A stretch of 64,000 bases of DNA from Variovorax paradoxus (GTDB lineage: Bacteria; Pseudomonadota; Gammaproteobacteria; Burkholderiales; Burkholderiaceae_C), in contig NZ_JAGGNW010000009.1 in NCBI RefSeq assembly GCF_018614875.1, positions 186,001-250,000 on the forward strand. The letters run 5' to 3'. The notes beneath the pieces were generated by a model. It was not told the DNA's origin, searched no databases, and was given only the letters and a program-made list of their open reading frames with translations. Both the position numbers and the translations under genes were made by a program. Below are positions 31,694-41,835 of the stretch, piece by piece (the stretch's first letter is position 1; every line of letters begins with the position of its first letter).

Positions 31694-34504
31694 TCAGCGC
31701 AGTTCGGCGAGCAATTGCCTCGCCTGCGACTTGAGGTCGCCAGCGCTTTCAGCCTCGACTTCCTCGACCAGCGAGCGGGCACCTTCCACGTCGCCGATGG
31801 CTTGCAGTTCGCGCGCCAGCGACAGCTTGACGGCATGGGGGCTGTCTTCGTCGTCGTCGTCCTGTGCGGCCGCAGCGGGCCTTGCGGCTTCGGTGGTGCC
31901 GGCCACCGGGCGGGCAGGAAGGCCGGCCAGCGCGCTCATGTCGAATTCGATGAAGCCCGAGTCCGCGGGCAGGTTGCCGCGTAGCCCGGCCGGGCGGGTG
32001 TTGGCATCGGCCTCGCCCAGCGCGCCGGGGCGGGTGATCGGCGACAGCGCTCCGGGGGCGGTGTCGAAGTCGTTTTCCAGATCGGCCGGTGCGGTGGGCG
32101 CATGTGCATGGCCGTTGGTCAGCGGTGCGCTGGCGGCGGGTGCATAGGCCGTCTTCGGCAGGCTGGCACTCACCGGGGCGGGAGCGGGTGCCGGCGGCTG
32201 GCTCAGGTCCAGATCGAAATCCAGTGGTGCAACCGAGGGCACGAAGGCCGGCGCGGCCGCCACGACCGGGGCGGGCGCGGGCGCTGCCACCGGGGCTGGC
32301 GCGGGTTTGGCCGCTGCCGTGGCAAGGGCGCCTGCAAAGGCGGCGCTCTCGGCCTGGGTCACGCCTCGGGGTGCGCCCGATTCGTACAGCGGATTGCCTG
32401 GGTCGAGGTCCTTGCCCATTTCGACCACGCGGTTCCAATCGGTGCCCATGCCGTTGGTCAGCTTGTGCACTTCGGTCGCAAGGCCTTCATACGCTCGGAC
32501 GTCGCGGCGCTTGGCATGGATCTCGAGCAGCTTGAGATGGATGGCCGTGCGGTCCGGATTCACGCGCAGGGCCTCGCGGAGGATTTCCTCGGCTTGCAGG
32601 TCGCGGCCATAGGCAAGGTACACGTCCGCTTCGGCCACGGGGTCGACGTCGCCCGCGTCGAGCTGGCTCGGCGAATACGACAGCGACGACACGGTGGAAT
32701 CGCCGCGGTGCTTGGTGTCGACCGATTCGCCACCGCTGGCGCCGAAGAAGGAGTCTTTGGGGATGCGGCTTTCGAGAAACACGCTTTCGCTCATTTCTTC
32801 GCGCCGGCGGCCCAGAACACGGTAAAGCAGGAAGCCGACCAGCAAGGCGATCAGCGCTGCGCCGCCGAGCATCAGCGGGTTGTCCATCAGTTCTTCGAAG
32901 AAACCGCGTTCAACCGGGGGCGGCGGAGGCGCTGCCTTGACGACCGGCTTGGGAGCCGGCGCCGGCGCGGCGGCCGCGGCACTTGCCGCCGCTGCGGGAG
33001 CGGCCGGTGCGACTTCGGACGTCGCAGCAGGGGCCGACTCGGCCGCCGGGGCGGCGGGAGCAGCTGCGGCCGGCACTGCTGCAGCAGGCGCGGGAGTCGC
33101 TGCCGCTGGTGCCGAAGTGGCGGCGGGCGTTGTGGCGGGGACGACGGGCGTCGTGGCGGGAGCTGCAGGAGCCGCAGCCGGCGCGGGCGCGGCGGCTGCT
33201 GGCGCCGGACTGGCCGGTGCAGTGGTGGCAGCGACGCCCGGATTGGGAACGGAAATGCCGGGGGCTGCCGGGGCGGGCGCCGCCGAGCCAGCGGCTGGCG
33301 CCGCCGAACCGGTGGCTGCCTTGAGCTTGGCCAGTTCGTTGATGTTCTTCGACAGCTCGGCAACGCGGTTGTTGCTGTCCTGCGCCTGGCGGGTTTGCGC
33401 GACCTTTTCATCGGCAGCGCGGGCCGTTGCGCTGCCTTGCGCGATCGTCAGCTTGTCGGGCGCGCTTGCCGCGGCATTGCGATCCTCGACGTTGGCCTGC
33501 AGCTTGCCGGAAGCCTTGCGGCCGGCCGCGGCCACGTTCGACGTGGGCGCATTCTCGGCCAGACGCTGGCGGTAGGCGCCGAAGTCGCGGCTCTGCGCCG
33601 TGAGGGTGCGCCGCGCTTCCGCGGCAGGGATCGCGCCGGCTTCGGCGGCACCCGGCAGGTCGAGCACTGCGCCGGCCTTCATGCGGTTGACGTTGCCGCC
33701 CACGAAAGCATCGGGATTGGCCAGCAGGAGCGCCACCAGCATCTGGTCGAGCGAGATCTCGGCGGGCTTGTGGGCCCCGGCGATCTTGCTGGCGGTATCG
33801 CCGCGCTGGACCGTGACTTGTTCCCCGCCGCCGGCCGGACGAGCCGGCACAGCGGCGCCGGGCGCTTGCGGTGCGGCAGCAGCGGGCGCTGGCGCTGCGG
33901 GAGCGGTCGCCGGTGCGACGGGTGCGACCGGTGCGCGCTCGCGGCGTGCGCGGGCTGCGGCAGCGCCCGGGCGCTCTGCAGGCGGCGTGCTGACCTGCGG
34001 CGTGGCGGGCGCGATGGGCGCGCTCGGTGCCGCCTGGCGCGTGACCGGCGGATCGAGCAGCACCGTGTAGTCGCGCACCATGCGGCCCGACGAACCGTTG
34101 GCTTCGAGCAGCAGGTCGACGAAGGGATCGTTGAGTGGACGGCTGCCCGTCAGCCGGACGACATACTGGCCTCCGGCGCGGCGCTGCAGCGTTGCCTTGA
34201 CGTCTCTCAACGCGTCGTTGTAAGGAACGCCCGCGTTCTTGAAGGCGTCGGCGCTGGCGACGTTGATCTTCAGGCTGTCCGCCTCGGCGGCGGCCATTTC
34301 GGTCACGTCGATCTCGGCGCGAAGCGGTTCGCCCAGTGCCGATTGCACCTTCAACTGTCCCAGCGCGAAGGCGCTGGCGTTGGTGCTTGCAATACCCAGG
34401 ACCACGGCGACGGCCGTACCCAGAACGGAAAGGCGAAGACCGTTCAAGGGCAGGGAAGGGCGAGCGGCCGATGGGCGGGCCGCGGGCAACAGATGTCTTG
34501 TCAT
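31694..34504 (-). CDS. fimV: FimV/HubP family polar protein
   Basis: This is a 936-residue membrane protein. It has a signal/anchor region (about 1-46), the FimV N-terminal domain (about 47-155) and a LysM peptidoglycan-binding module (about 225-285, V-T-V-Q-R-G-D-T-A-S-K-I-A-G). A long Ala/Pro-rich segment covers about 395-540, and one membrane helix lies at about 541-563. The cytoplasmic part has a TPR-like region (D-V-Y-L-A-Y-G-R-D-L-Q-A-E-E-I-L-R-E-A-L near 630) and a conserved C-terminal FimV domain (last 50 residues). FimV/HubP organises the cell pole and supports type IV pilus function and twitching. The low-complexity part is 63-66 percent Ala+Pro by eye and would vary between strains. 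Confidence 0.93.
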   Translation of the reverse strand: MTRHLLPAARPSAARPSLPLNGLRLSVLGTAVAVVLGIASTNASAFALGQLKVQSALGEPLRAEIDVTEMAAAEADSLKINVASADAFKNAGVPYNDALRDVKATLQRRAGGQYVVRLTGSRPLNDPFVDLLLEANGSSGRMVRDYTVLLDPPVTRQAAPSAPIAPATPQVSTPPAERPGAAAARARRERAPVAPVAPATAPAAPAPAAAAPQAPGAAVPARPAGGGEQVTVQRGDTASKIAGAHKPAEISLDQMLVALLLANPDAFVGGNVNRMKAGAVLDLPGAAEAGAIPAAEARRTLTAQSRDFGAYRQRLAENAPTSNVAAAGRKASGKLQANVEDRNAAASAPDKLTIAQGSATARAADEKVAQTRQAQDSNNRVAELSKNINELAKLKAATGSAAPAAGSAAPAPAAPGISVPNPGVAATTAPASPAPAAAAPAPAAAPAAPATTPVVPATTPAATSAPAAATPAPAAAVPAAAAPAAPAAESAPAATSEVAPAAPAAAASAAAAAPAPAPKPVVKAAPPPPPVERGFFEELMDNPLMLGGAALIALLVGFLLYRVLGRRREEMSESVFLESRIPKDSFFGASGGESVDTKHRGDSTVSSLSYSPSQLDAGDVDPVAEADVYLAYGRDLQAEEILREALRVNPDRTAIHLKLLEIHAKRRDVRAYEGLATEVHKLTNGMGTDWNRVVEMGKDLDPGNPLYESGAPRGVTQAESAAFAGALATAAAKPAPAPVAAPAPAPVVAAAPAFVPSVAPLDFDLDLSQPPAPAPAPVSASLPKTAYAPAASAPLTNGHAHAPTAPADLENDFDTAPGALSPITRPGALGEADANTRPAGLRGNLPADSGFIEFDMSALAGLPARPVAGTTEAARPAAAAQDDDDEDSPHAVKLSLARELQAIGDVEGARSLVEEVEAESAGDLKSQARQLLAELR

Positions 34505-34542
34505 GCTGATAGGGGCGGCTCAGGCCCAGAATTTGTAAGAGG

Positions 34543-34571
34543 ACGTTAGCATCATCACCGGGTACTGACAA
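34543..34571 (-). promoter_or_regulatory. Candidate sigma-70 promoter for fimV
   Basis: On the minus strand TTGTCA (34571-34566) is a five-of-six match to the -35 box and stands exactly 17 bases before TAACGT (34548-34543), a weak -10. Transcription would start about 30 bases before the fimV ATG. The -10 is poor, so this is tentative. Confidence 0.4.
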
Positions 34572-34620
34572 GGCAATGCGCCTGTTCTACCCAGTGCGCG
34601 CATACTTACGCACACATTTT

Positions 34621-34640
34621 GTGTTGCCAAATGGCAACAC
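34621..34640. repeat. Perfect inverted repeat between asd and fimV
   Basis: GTGTTGCC (34621-34628) and GGCAACAC (34633-34640) are exact complements around AAAT. The element lies 31 bases after the asd stop on the minus strand. No T-tract follows, so it could be a Rho-assisted terminator hairpin, a stability element for the asd mRNA, or an operator for fimV. Confidence 0.5.
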
Positions 34641-34671
34641 TTGTGGTCTGTGGAGAGCCTGCGCGTCCCCA

Positions 34672-35817
34672 TCAAGCTTCGAGCAGGATGCGCAGCATGC
34701 GGCGCAGCGGTTCGGCCGCGCCCCACAGCAGCTGGTCGCCGATGGTGAAGGCGCCGACGTATTCGGGGCCCATCGCCAGCTTGCGGATGCGGCCGACCGG
34801 GATGTTCATGGTGCCCGTCACGGCCACCGGCGTCAGGTCCTTCAGGGTCGCTTCGCGGGTGTTCGGCACCACGCTCGCCCATGGATTGTCCGCTGCGATC
34901 AGCGCTTCGATGTCGGCAACCGGCACGTCCTTCTTGAGCTTGAAGGTCAGCGCCTGGCTGTGGCAGCGCATCGCGCCGATGCGCACGCAGAAGCCGTCGA
35001 CCGGCACGGCGGCGGTGCCGAAGCCCGCGCCCTGGCCGAGGATCTTGTTGGTTTCGGCGCCGGCCTTCCACTCTTCCTTGGACATTCCGTCGCCCAGATC
35101 CTTGTCGATCCAGGGGATCAGCGAGCCGCCCAGCGGCGCGCCGAAGTTGGTGGTTTCAGCCGCGCTCAGGTTCTGCTGCCTGTGCAGCACCTTGCGGTCG
35201 ATCTCGAGGATGGCCGACTTGGGGTCGTCCAGCAGCGCGCGCACTTCGGCGTTGAGGGTGCCGAACTGGGTCAGCAGCTCGCGCATGTGCTGCGCGCCGC
35301 CGCCCGAAGCCGCCTGGTAGGTCATGCTGGTCATCCACTCGACCAGACCAGCCTTGTAGAGGGCGCCCACGCCCATCAGCATGCAGCTGACGGTGCAATT
35401 GCCGCCGATCCAGTTCTTGCCACCATTGGTGAGCGCGTTCTGGATCACCGGCAGGTTGACGGGGTCAAGCACGATGACCGCGTCGTCGTTCATGCGCAGG
35501 GTGGAGGCGGCATCGATCCAGTGGCCATTCCAGCCGGCGGCGCGCAGCTTGGGGAACACCTCGCTGGTGTAGTCGCCGCCCTGGCAGGTGATGACGATGT
35601 CGCACTTCTTCAGCGCTTCGATGTCGTTCGCATCCTTCAGCGCGGTCTCGTTCCTGGCCATGGCCGGGGCCTTGCCGCCGGCGTTGGAGGTCGAGAAGAA
35701 GACCGGCTCGATGAGGCCGAAGTCGCCCTCGGCCTGCATGCGGTCCATCAGGACCGAGCCGACCATGCCGCGCCAGCCCACGAGGCCGACCAGAGGTTGA
35801 TTGGATGCGTTCGCCAT
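34672..35817 (-). CDS. asd: Aspartate-semialdehyde dehydrogenase
   Basis: Asd reduces aspartyl phosphate to the semialdehyde that leads to lysine, diaminopimelate, threonine and methionine. The 381-residue protein has [14 protein letters not shown] near residue 8 and the catalytic Cys141 in [10 protein letters not shown]. The His-containing segment [11 protein letters not shown] lies near residue 287, typical of the proteobacterial type. The start ATG 35817 gives the family length; the frame is open further upstream through a GC-rich hairpin (about 35862-35881). It lies between leuB and fimV. Confidence 0.96.
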   Translation of the reverse strand: MANASNQPLVGLVGWRGMVGSVLMDRMQAEGDFGLIEPVFFSTSNAGGKAPAMARNETALKDANDIEALKKCDIVITCQGGDYTSEVFPKLRAAGWNGHWIDAASTLRMNDDAVIVLDPVNLPVIQNALTNGGKNWIGGNCTVSCMLMGVGALYKAGLVEWMTSMTYQAASGGGAQHMRELLTQFGTLNAEVRALLDDPKSAILEIDRKVLHRQQNLSAAETTNFGAPLGGSLIPWIDKDLGDGMSKEEWKAGAETNKILGQGAGFGTAAVPVDGFCVRIGAMRCHSQALTFKLKKDVPVADIEALIAADNPWASVVPNTREATLKDLTPVAVTGTMNIPVGRIRKLAMGPEYVGAFTIGDQLLWGAAEPLRRMLRILLEA

Positions 35818-35902
35818 TTCAGTTTGCCCTTGTAAAAAGAAAGTTGTCTTTTTTGCCCCCGACTCGTCGAGCCGGGGAGGGGCGTGACGAAGCGGGCTGC
35901 GG

Positions 35903-36991
35903 TTAGCCGGTAATCGTCTTTTTGGTGATTGCTGCAACAACCGCGTCGCCCATTTCGCGGGTGCCGACGCGCTTCGTGCCTTCCGACCAGATGTCACCGG
36001 TGCGCAGCCCGGAGGCGAGCACATGCTTGACTGCCGACTCGATCCGGTCGGCAGCTTCGGCTTGGTTCAGTGAAAAACGGAGCATCATGGCAGCGGACAG
36101 TATTGTAGCCAATGGATTGGCCACCCCTTTGCCGGCAATGTCGGGCGCGCTGCCGTGGCTCGGTTCGTACAGGCCCTGGTTGCTCGAATTGAGCGACGCC
36201 GAGGGCAGCATGCCGATGGAGCCGGTGAGCATGGCGGCCTCGTCCGAGAGGATGTCGCCGAACATGTTGCCGGTGACGATCACGTCGAACTTCTTGGGCG
36301 CCTTCACGAGCTGCATGGCCGCGTTGTCAACGTACATGTGGTCGAGTTCGACGTCCGGATAGTCCTTGTGCACCTCGGTCACGATGTCCTTCCAGAACTG
36401 GAAGGTCTCCAGCACGTTGGCCTTGTCGACGCTGGTCACGCGCTTGCTGCGCTTGCGTGCGGCCTCGAAGGCCACGCGGGCGATGCGCTCGACCTCGGGG
36501 CGCGAATAGCGCATGGTGTCGAAAGCCTCTTCGGCACCCGGAAAATGCCCGTCCACCGCGGTGCGGCGTCCGCGCGGTTGGCCGAAGTAGATGTCGCCGG
36601 TCAGCTCGCGGATGATCAGGATGTCGAGGCCCGAGATCAGCTCGGGCTTGAGGCTCGATGCGTCCACCAACTGCTCGTAGCAGATGGCCGGACGGAAGTT
36701 GGCGAACAGGCCCAGGTTCTTGCGCAGGCCAAGAATGGCCTGCTCCGGCCGCAGCGGCCGGTCGAGCTTGTCGTACTTCCAGTCGCCGACCGCGCCGAAC
36801 AGCACCGCGTCGGCTTCCTTGGCGAGCTTGAGCGTGGCTTCGGGCAGCGGATGGCCGTGCGCCTCGTAGGCCGCGCCGCCGACCAGGGCGGTTTCCATCT
36901 CGAAATTCAGGTCGAGCGCGTCGAGCACGCGAATGGCTTCGGCGACGATTTCGGTGCCGATGCCGTCACCCGGGAGAACTGCGATTTTCAT
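35903..36991 (-). CDS. leuB: 3-isopropylmalate dehydrogenase
   Basis: LeuB oxidises and decarboxylates 3-isopropylmalate in leucine synthesis. The 362-residue protein starts [12 protein letters not shown] and has [19 protein letters not shown] near residue 189, Y-V-D-N-A-A-M-Q-L, and [14 protein letters not shown] near residue 280. It is third in the minus-strand leuC-leuD-leuB group, 39 bases after leuD. Confidence 0.97.
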   Translation of the reverse strand: MKIAVLPGDGIGTEIVAEAIRVLDALDLNFEMETALVGGAAYEAHGHPLPEATLKLAKEADAVLFGAVGDWKYDKLDRPLRPEQAILGLRKNLGLFANFRPAICYEQLVDASSLKPELISGLDILIIRELTGDIYFGQPRGRRTAVDGHFPGAEEAFDTMRYSRPEVERIARVAFEAARKRSKRVTSVDKANVLETFQFWKDIVTEVHKDYPDVELDHMYVDNAAMQLVKAPKKFDVIVTGNMFGDILSDEAAMLTGSIGMLPSASLNSSNQGLYEPSHGSAPDIAGKGVANPLATILSAAMMLRFSLNQAEAADRIESAVKHVLASGLRTGDIWSEGTKRVGTREMGDAVVAAITKKTITG

Positions 36992-37030
36992 GATTTGGTC
37001 TGAGGTTGAAAACGGAAATGCGGATGGCGT

Positions 37031-37681
37031 TCAGGCAATCATCGTGTGCGCGAGCCAGGGCTTCTGCGCCAGCCGCTCGGCCTCGAAGGCCTTGATCTTG
37101 TCCTTGTGGCGCAGCGTCAGGCCGATGTCGTCCAGCCCGTTGATCAGGCAGTACTTGCGGAAGGCCTGCACGTCGAACGCGAACTCGCCGCCATCGGGCT
37201 TCACGACCACCTGGCGCTCCAGGTCGATGGTCAGCGAATAGCCCGGGAAGGCGAAGGCCTCGTCGAACAACTGGGAGACCTGCGCTTCGGGCAGCACGAT
37301 CGGCAGCAGGCCGTTCTTGAAGCTGTTGTTGAAGAAGATGTCGGCATAGCTCGGCGCGATGATCGCGCGAAAGCCGTACTGGTCGAGCGCCCACGGCGCA
37401 TGCTCGCGCGACGAGCCGCAGCCGAAGTTCTTGCGCGCCAGCAGGATCGATGCGCCGGCGTAGCGCGGCTGGTTCAGCACGAAGTCGGGATTCGGCTTGC
37501 GGCTGGCCGGGTCCTGGCCCGGAAAGCCGGCGTCGAGGTAGCGCCATTCGTCGAACAGGTTCACGCCGAAGCCGGTCTTCTTGATCGACTTCAGGAACTG
37601 CTTCGGAATGATCGCGTCGGTGTCGACGTTCTCGCGGTCCATCGGGGCCACGAGGCCCTTGTGCACGGTGAATTTCTGCAT
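37031..37681 (-). CDS. leuD: 3-isopropylmalate dehydratase small subunit
   Basis: LeuD supplies the swivel domain that, with LeuC, isomerises 2- to 3-isopropylmalate. The 216-residue protein has [13 protein letters not shown] near residue 18, [14 protein letters not shown] near residue 86, and F-F-N-N-S-F-K-N-G near residue 115. Its ATG at 37681 follows leuC by 16 bases. Confidence 0.97.
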   Translation of the reverse strand: MQKFTVHKGLVAPMDRENVDTDAIIPKQFLKSIKKTGFGVNLFDEWRYLDAGFPGQDPASRKPNPDFVLNQPRYAGASILLARKNFGCGSSREHAPWALDQYGFRAIIAPSYADIFFNNSFKNGLLPIVLPEAQVSQLFDEAFAFPGYSLTIDLERQVVVKPDGGEFAFDVQAFRKYCLINGLDDIGLTLRHKDKIKAFEAERLAQKPWLAHTMIA

Positions 37682-37697
37682 GTGAATCTCTCAGTGT

Positions 37698-39119
37698 TCA
37701 AGCGAAGGTACGCACGTCGACGAAGTGGCCGTGCACGGCGGCTGCCGCGGCCATGGCCGGGCTCACGAGGTGGGTGCGGCCGCCGGCGCCCTGGCGGCCT
37801 TCGAAGTTGCGGTTGCTGGTGGATGCGCAGCGTTCGCCGGGCTCCAGGCGGTCGGCGTTCATCGCGAGGCACATCGAGCAGCCGGGCTCGCGCCATTCGA
37901 AGCCCGCGGCCTTGAAGATCAGATCGAGCCCTTCGCGCTCGGCCTGTTCCTTCACCACGCCCGAGCCGGGCACCACCATCGCGAGCTTCACGTTCTTCGC
38001 GACCTTCTGGCCGAGCTTCTTCACCACGGCCGCGGCTTCGCGCATGTCCTCGATGCGGCTGTTGGTGCACGAGCCGATGAACACCTTGTCGACGAAGATG
38101 TCGTTCATCGCCTTGTTCGGCTCCAGGCCCATGTAGACCAGCGCGCGCTCGATGGCGCCGCGCTTGCTCGCGTCCTTTTCCTTCTCGGGATCGGGCACGC
38201 GGCCGTTGATGTCGACCACCATCTCGGGCGAGGTGCCCCACGTAACCTGCGGGGGAATCTGCGCAGCGTCGAGTTCGACCACGACGTCGAAGCTTGCGTC
38301 CGGATCGGACTGCAGCGTGCGCCAGTAGCTCACCGCCTGGTCCCATTCCACGCCGGTGGGCGCGAGCGGGCGGCCCTTGACATAGCTGATGGTCTTTTCG
38401 TCCACCGCCACCAGCCCGGCGCGCGCACCGGCCTCGATGGCCATGTTGCAGACCGTCATGCGGCCTTCCATGCTGAGGTCGCGGATGGCCGAGCCCGCGA
38501 ATTCGATGGTGTAGCCCGTGCCGCCGGCCGTGCCGATCTTGCCGATGATCGCCAGCACGATGTCCTTGGCGGTGCAGCCGAGCGGCAGCTTGCCGTCGAC
38601 CTTCACGAGCATGTTCTTGGCCTTCTTGCCGAGCAGCGTCTGCGTGGCCATGACGTGCTCGACCTCGCTGGTGCCGATGCCGTGCGCCAGCGCGCCGAAA
38701 GCGCCGTGCGTGGAGGTGTGCGAGTCGCCGCAGACGACAGTCATGCCTGGCAGCGTGGCGCCCGATTCGGGGCCGATCACATGCACGATGCCCTGGCGCT
38801 TGCTCAGGAACGGAAAGAAGGCGGCTGCGCCGAATTCCGCAATGTTCTTGTCCAGCGTGGCGACCTGCTCCTTGCTGGTGGGGTCGGCAATGCCTTCGTA
38901 GCCGCGCTCCCAGCCGGTGGTGGGCGTGTTGTGGTCGGCCGTGGCCACCACCGAGCTGATGCGCCACAGCTTGCGGCCGGCCTCGCGCAGGCCCTCGAAA
39001 GCCTGCGGACTGGTCACTTCATGCACCAGGTGGCGGTCGATGTAGAGGATTGCGGTGCCGTCTTCCTCGGTGTGGACGACGTGTTCGTCCCAGATCTTGT
39101 CGTAGAGCGTGCGTGCCAT
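37698..39119 (-). CDS. leuC: 3-isopropylmalate dehydratase large subunit
   Basis: LeuC is the iron-sulfur subunit of isopropylmalate isomerase. The 473-residue protein has [12 protein letters not shown] near residue 28, [12 protein letters not shown] near residue 131, and the 4Fe-4S ligands in G-S-C-T-N-S-R and G-C-S-M-C-L. It is the first structural gene after a LysR regulator transcribed in the same direction. Confidence 0.97.
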   Translation of the reverse strand: MARTLYDKIWDEHVVHTEEDGTAILYIDRHLVHEVTSPQAFEGLREAGRKLWRISSVVATADHNTPTTGWERGYEGIADPTSKEQVATLDKNIAEFGAAAFFPFLSKRQGIVHVIGPESGATLPGMTVVCGDSHTSTHGAFGALAHGIGTSEVEHVMATQTLLGKKAKNMLVKVDGKLPLGCTAKDIVLAIIGKIGTAGGTGYTIEFAGSAIRDLSMEGRMTVCNMAIEAGARAGLVAVDEKTISYVKGRPLAPTGVEWDQAVSYWRTLQSDPDASFDVVVELDAAQIPPQVTWGTSPEMVVDINGRVPDPEKEKDASKRGAIERALVYMGLEPNKAMNDIFVDKVFIGSCTNSRIEDMREAAAVVKKLGQKVAKNVKLAMVVPGSGVVKEQAEREGLDLIFKAAGFEWREPGCSMCLAMNADRLEPGERCASTSNRNFEGRQGAGGRTHLVSPAMAAAAAVHGHFVDVRTFA

Positions 39120-39167
39120 GTCGTTCTCTTCTCTTGTCTTTCGTGGGGAGGTGAATTGTCTTGTGTT

Positions 39168-40121
39168 CTATGCGGCAAGCGGCTCGGCGGCATCGTGGGT
39201 GGCCGCCGGCGTGTGCAGATGGTTGACCAGCGTGCGCGCGGCCACCGGCAAGGTGGAGAAGTCGCGTGCCACCAGGCGGATCTCGCGCCTGGACCAGGCG
39301 TCGTTCAGCGCCACGCTGCGCAGGCGGCTGCCGATGCCTGCCTGCAGCAGTTCGAATGCGCGCTGCGGCATCACGCCGATGCCCAGCCCGTTGTCGATCA
39401 TGCGGCACATGGCGTCGAGCCCGGTCACGTGGATGCGCAGCCTGACGCTGCGGCCCGCCTCGAGCGCGGCCTGGTGCATGGCCACGTAGATCGAGCTGTT
39501 GGTGTGCAGGCCGACGTGGTCGAAATCGAGCGAGGCGGCGAAGTCGATCGGCCCCTGCGTGGCCAGCGGGTGCCCGGCGGGCGCGATCAGCACGAGCCGG
39601 TCGTGGCGGTAGGGCAGCGTCTGCAGCTCGTTCGTGCCGTCGGGAATGTGGCAGATGCCGAGGTCGGCGGCGCCTTCCTGGACCGCGCGCACCACTTCGT
39701 TGCTCAGGTGCTCTTCGAGATCGATCTTGATCGCGTCGTGCGCGCGCGTGAAGGCGCCGAGATCCTCGGGAAGAAACTGCACGATGGCCGAGATGTTGGC
39801 ATGCACGCGCACATGGCCGCGCACGCCCTCGGCGTATTCGCTGAGTTCGCCCTGCATCTTCTCGAGGCTGTAGAGCACCGAGCGCGCGTGGTGCAGCAGG
39901 CTCTCGCCCGCGGGAGAAAGATCGACGCCGCGCGCATGGCGATAGAGCAGGGTGGTGCCCAGGGTCGCTTCCAGGTCCGACAGCCGCTTGCTGATGGCCG
40001 ATGCGGCAATGAATTCGCGTTCCGCCGCCCGCCCGATGCTGCCGAGTTCGCAAACGGCCACGAACAGCTGCAGCGACGTGAGGTCGATGCGCCGGGCGAA
40101 ATTGCGTTCGGAAGAGGTCAT
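39168..40121 (-). CDS. LysR family transcriptional regulator (leu-linked)
   Basis: This 317-residue regulator has an N-terminal winged helix (about residues 15-73; L-Q-L-F-V-A-V-C-E-L-G-S-I-G-R-A-A and S-A-I-S-K-R-L-S-D-L-E) and an effector-binding domain in the rest. It stands directly upstream of leuC on the same strand, 48 bases away. Leucine-pathway control is a reasonable inference, but the effector is unknown. Its own leader has nested inverted repeats that reach the start codon. No equivalent of the CbbR- or IlvY-type signature was recognised. Confidence 0.88.
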   Translation of the reverse strand: MTSSERNFARRIDLTSLQLFVAVCELGSIGRAAEREFIAASAISKRLSDLEATLGTTLLYRHARGVDLSPAGESLLHHARSVLYSLEKMQGELSEYAEGVRGHVRVHANISAIVQFLPEDLGAFTRAHDAIKIDLEEHLSNEVVRAVQEGAADLGICHIPDGTNELQTLPYRHDRLVLIAPAGHPLATQGPIDFAASLDFDHVGLHTNSSIYVAMHQAALEAGRSVRLRIHVTGLDAMCRMIDNGLGIGVMPQRAFELLQAGIGSRLRSVALNDAWSRREIRLVARDFSTLPVAARTLVNHLHTPAATHDAAEPLAA

Positions 40122-40159
40122 ACGGGTTCTGGCATCTCGTATGGAGATGGAGACCCGTA
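40121..40159. promoter_or_regulatory. Nested inverted repeats over the lysR start
   Basis: TACGGGT (40121-40127) pairs with ACCCGTA (40153-40159), and inside it CATCTC (40133-40138) pairs with GAGATG (40144-40149). The outer repeat includes part of the lysR start codon. It may be an autoregulatory operator or an mRNA hairpin that masks the start. Confidence 0.35.
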
Positions 40160-40237
40160 TTTTCCCCTTGTTTTCAGGTCTGAGTCATCGCCATGCGCGA
40201 TGACATTACTGTCGGCGCGCGATGAGCAAAAGAGGCG

Positions 40238-40378
40238 TCATTGACGCTTCTTGGAAGAATCCTCCATCTTTTCACCTGCCTTCTGCACGTCCTGGCCGGC
40301 TCCCCTCCAGGTGTTGCAACCCGACAGTGGCACGGCAAGAGTAAATGCGAGGGCGAACAATGCGACAAGCGTCTTCAT
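40238..40378 (-). CDS. Entericidin A/B family lipoprotein
   Basis: The 46-residue product has a lipoprotein signal (M-K-T-L-V-A-L-F-A-L-A-F) with lipobox L-S-G-C at Cys21, followed by N-T-W-R-G-A-G-Q-D-V-Q-K-A-G-E-K-M, the entericidin pattern. In enterobacteria EcnA/EcnB form a stationary-phase antidote/toxin pair of membrane lipoproteins; here only one gene is seen and its role is unknown. The start ATG 40378 has AGGAG upstream; the open frame extends to 40444 without support. It sits between gltA and the LysR gene. Confidence 0.85.
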   Translation of the reverse strand: MKTLVALFALAFTLAVPLSGCNTWRGAGQDVQKAGEKMEDSSKKRQ

Positions 40379-40448
40379 GATGAAACTCCTTCGACTAAGT
40401 GCTTGCAGGCTATCGCCGACTTCCCGGCGCCGCATGTCAGCCAAGACG

Positions 40449-40475
40449 CAAAAAAGCTGCCCGAGGGCAGCTTTT
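40449..40475 (-). terminator. Terminator after gltA
   Basis: AGCTGCC (40455-40461) and GGCAGCT (40466-40472) form a stem around CGAG. On the minus strand the hairpin is followed by six T residues (complement of 40450-40455) and lies 25 bases after the gltA stop. A TTTT on the other side could also let it work for plus-strand transcripts. Confidence 0.85.
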
Positions 40476-40499
40476 CCGGCATGAGCGCCAGCAGCGCGA

Positions 40500-41810
40500 T
40501 CAGCGCTTGCCGATGGGCTGCACGTCGCGCTTGGGCGAGCCTTCGAACAGCTGGCGCGGGCGGCCGATCTTGTACTCGGGATCGCCGATCATTTCGTTCA
40601 GCTGGGCGATCCAGCCGACCGTGCGGGCCAGCGCGAAGACCGCCGTGAACAGCGGCACCGGGATGCCGATGGCGCGCTGCACGATGCCCGAATAGAAGTC
40701 GACGTTCGGATAGAGCTTGCGCGACACGAAGTACTCGTCTTCCAGCGCGATCTTTTCGAGTTCCTTGGCGAGCTTGAACAGCGGGTCCTGCTCCAGGCCC
40801 AGCTCGGTCAGCACCTCGTTGCAGGTTTCCTGCATCAGCTTGGCGCGCGGGTCGTAGTTCTTGTACACGCGGTGGCCGAAGCCCATGAGCTTGACGCTCG
40901 AGTTCTTGTCCTTGACCTTCTTGATGAACTCGCCGATCTTCTCGACGCCGCCTTCCTTCTGGATGTCGTAGAGCATGTTGAGCGCCGCTTCGTTGGCGCC
41001 GCCGTGGGCCGGGCCCCAGAGGCAGGCCACGCCGGCCGCAATGGCCGCGAAGGGGTTGGTGCCCGACGAGCCGCACAGGCGCACGGTCGAGGTGGAAGCG
41101 TTCTGCTCGTGGTCCGCGTGCAGGATGAAGATGCGGTCGAGCGCGCGCTCGAGCACCGGGTTCACCTTGTACTCCTCGCACGGCGTGGCGAACATCATGT
41201 GCAGGAAGTTGCCCGCATAGCTCAGGTCGTTCTTCGGGTACATGTACGGCTGGCCGATGGTGTACTTGTAGGCCATGGCCACCAGCGTGGGCATCTTCGC
41301 GATCAGGCGGATGGCGGCGATCTCGCGGTGCTCGGGATTGTTGATGTCCGTGCTGTCGTGATAGAAGGCCGACAGCGCGCCCACCAGGCCGGTCATGATG
41401 GCCATCGGATGCGCGTCGCGGCGGAAGCCGCGCAGGAAGAACTGCATCTGCTCGTTGACCATCGTGTGGTTGGTCACGAGCTTGGTGAAGTTGGTCTTTT
41501 CGGTCTGGCCCGGCAGTTCGCCATAGAGCAGCAGATGGCAGGTCTCGAGGAAGTCGCAGTTGGTGGCGAGCTGCTCGATGGGGTAGCCGCGGTACAGCAG
41601 CTCGCCCTTGTCGCCGTCGATGTAGGTGATGGCCGACTGGCATGCGGCGGTCGACATGAAACCCGGGTCATAGGTGAACATGCCGGTCTGCGCATAGAGC
41701 TTGCGGATGTCGATCACGTCGGGGCCGACGGTGCCCTTGTAGATCGGCAGTTCGACGCTGTCTCCGCCGTTGCTGAACGACAGCGTGGCCTTGGTATCGG
41801 AAGCTTTCAT
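40500..41810 (-). CDS. gltA: Citrate synthase (type II)
   Basis: Citrate synthase condenses acetyl-CoA and oxaloacetate, entering the TCA cycle. The 436-residue length fits the hexameric, NADH-sensitive proteobacterial type. It has [12 protein letters not shown] near residue 75, [12 protein letters not shown] near residue 235, and [14 protein letters not shown] near residue 315. It is last in the minus-strand group sdhCDAB-sdhE-gltA and has its own terminator. Confidence 0.97.
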   Translation of the reverse strand: MKASDTKATLSFSNGGDSVELPIYKGTVGPDVIDIRKLYAQTGMFTYDPGFMSTAACQSAITYIDGDKGELLYRGYPIEQLATNCDFLETCHLLLYGELPGQTEKTNFTKLVTNHTMVNEQMQFFLRGFRRDAHPMAIMTGLVGALSAFYHDSTDINNPEHREIAAIRLIAKMPTLVAMAYKYTIGQPYMYPKNDLSYAGNFLHMMFATPCEEYKVNPVLERALDRIFILHADHEQNASTSTVRLCGSSGTNPFAAIAAGVACLWGPAHGGANEAALNMLYDIQKEGGVEKIGEFIKKVKDKNSSVKLMGFGHRVYKNYDPRAKLMQETCNEVLTELGLEQDPLFKLAKELEKIALEDEYFVSRKLYPNVDFYSGIVQRAIGIPVPLFTAVFALARTVGWIAQLNEMIGDPEYKIGRPRQLFEGSPKRDVQPIGKR

Positions 41811-41835
41811 TTCGGGTTTCTTTCAGGAGGAGTAT

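Noticed and set aside
32102..34549. 815-codon open frame on the strand opposite fimV
   Set aside because: It mirrors fimV in a GC-rich, Ala/Pro-rich region; its product is Gly/Arg-rich low complexity with no domain, while the minus-strand product has FimV domains, a LysM module and a membrane helix.
35862..35881. GC-rich hairpin between leuB and asd as a terminator
   Set aside because: The T-run lies on the wrong side for minus-strand transcripts, so it would not end the RNA that leads into asd or leaves it.
40197..40204. GTCATCGC-CATGC-GCGATGAC hairpin at 40184-40204 as a terminator of the entericidin gene
   Set aside because: The stem is perfect but lacks a T-tract on the minus strand; without evidence of an RNA end it is not called a terminator.
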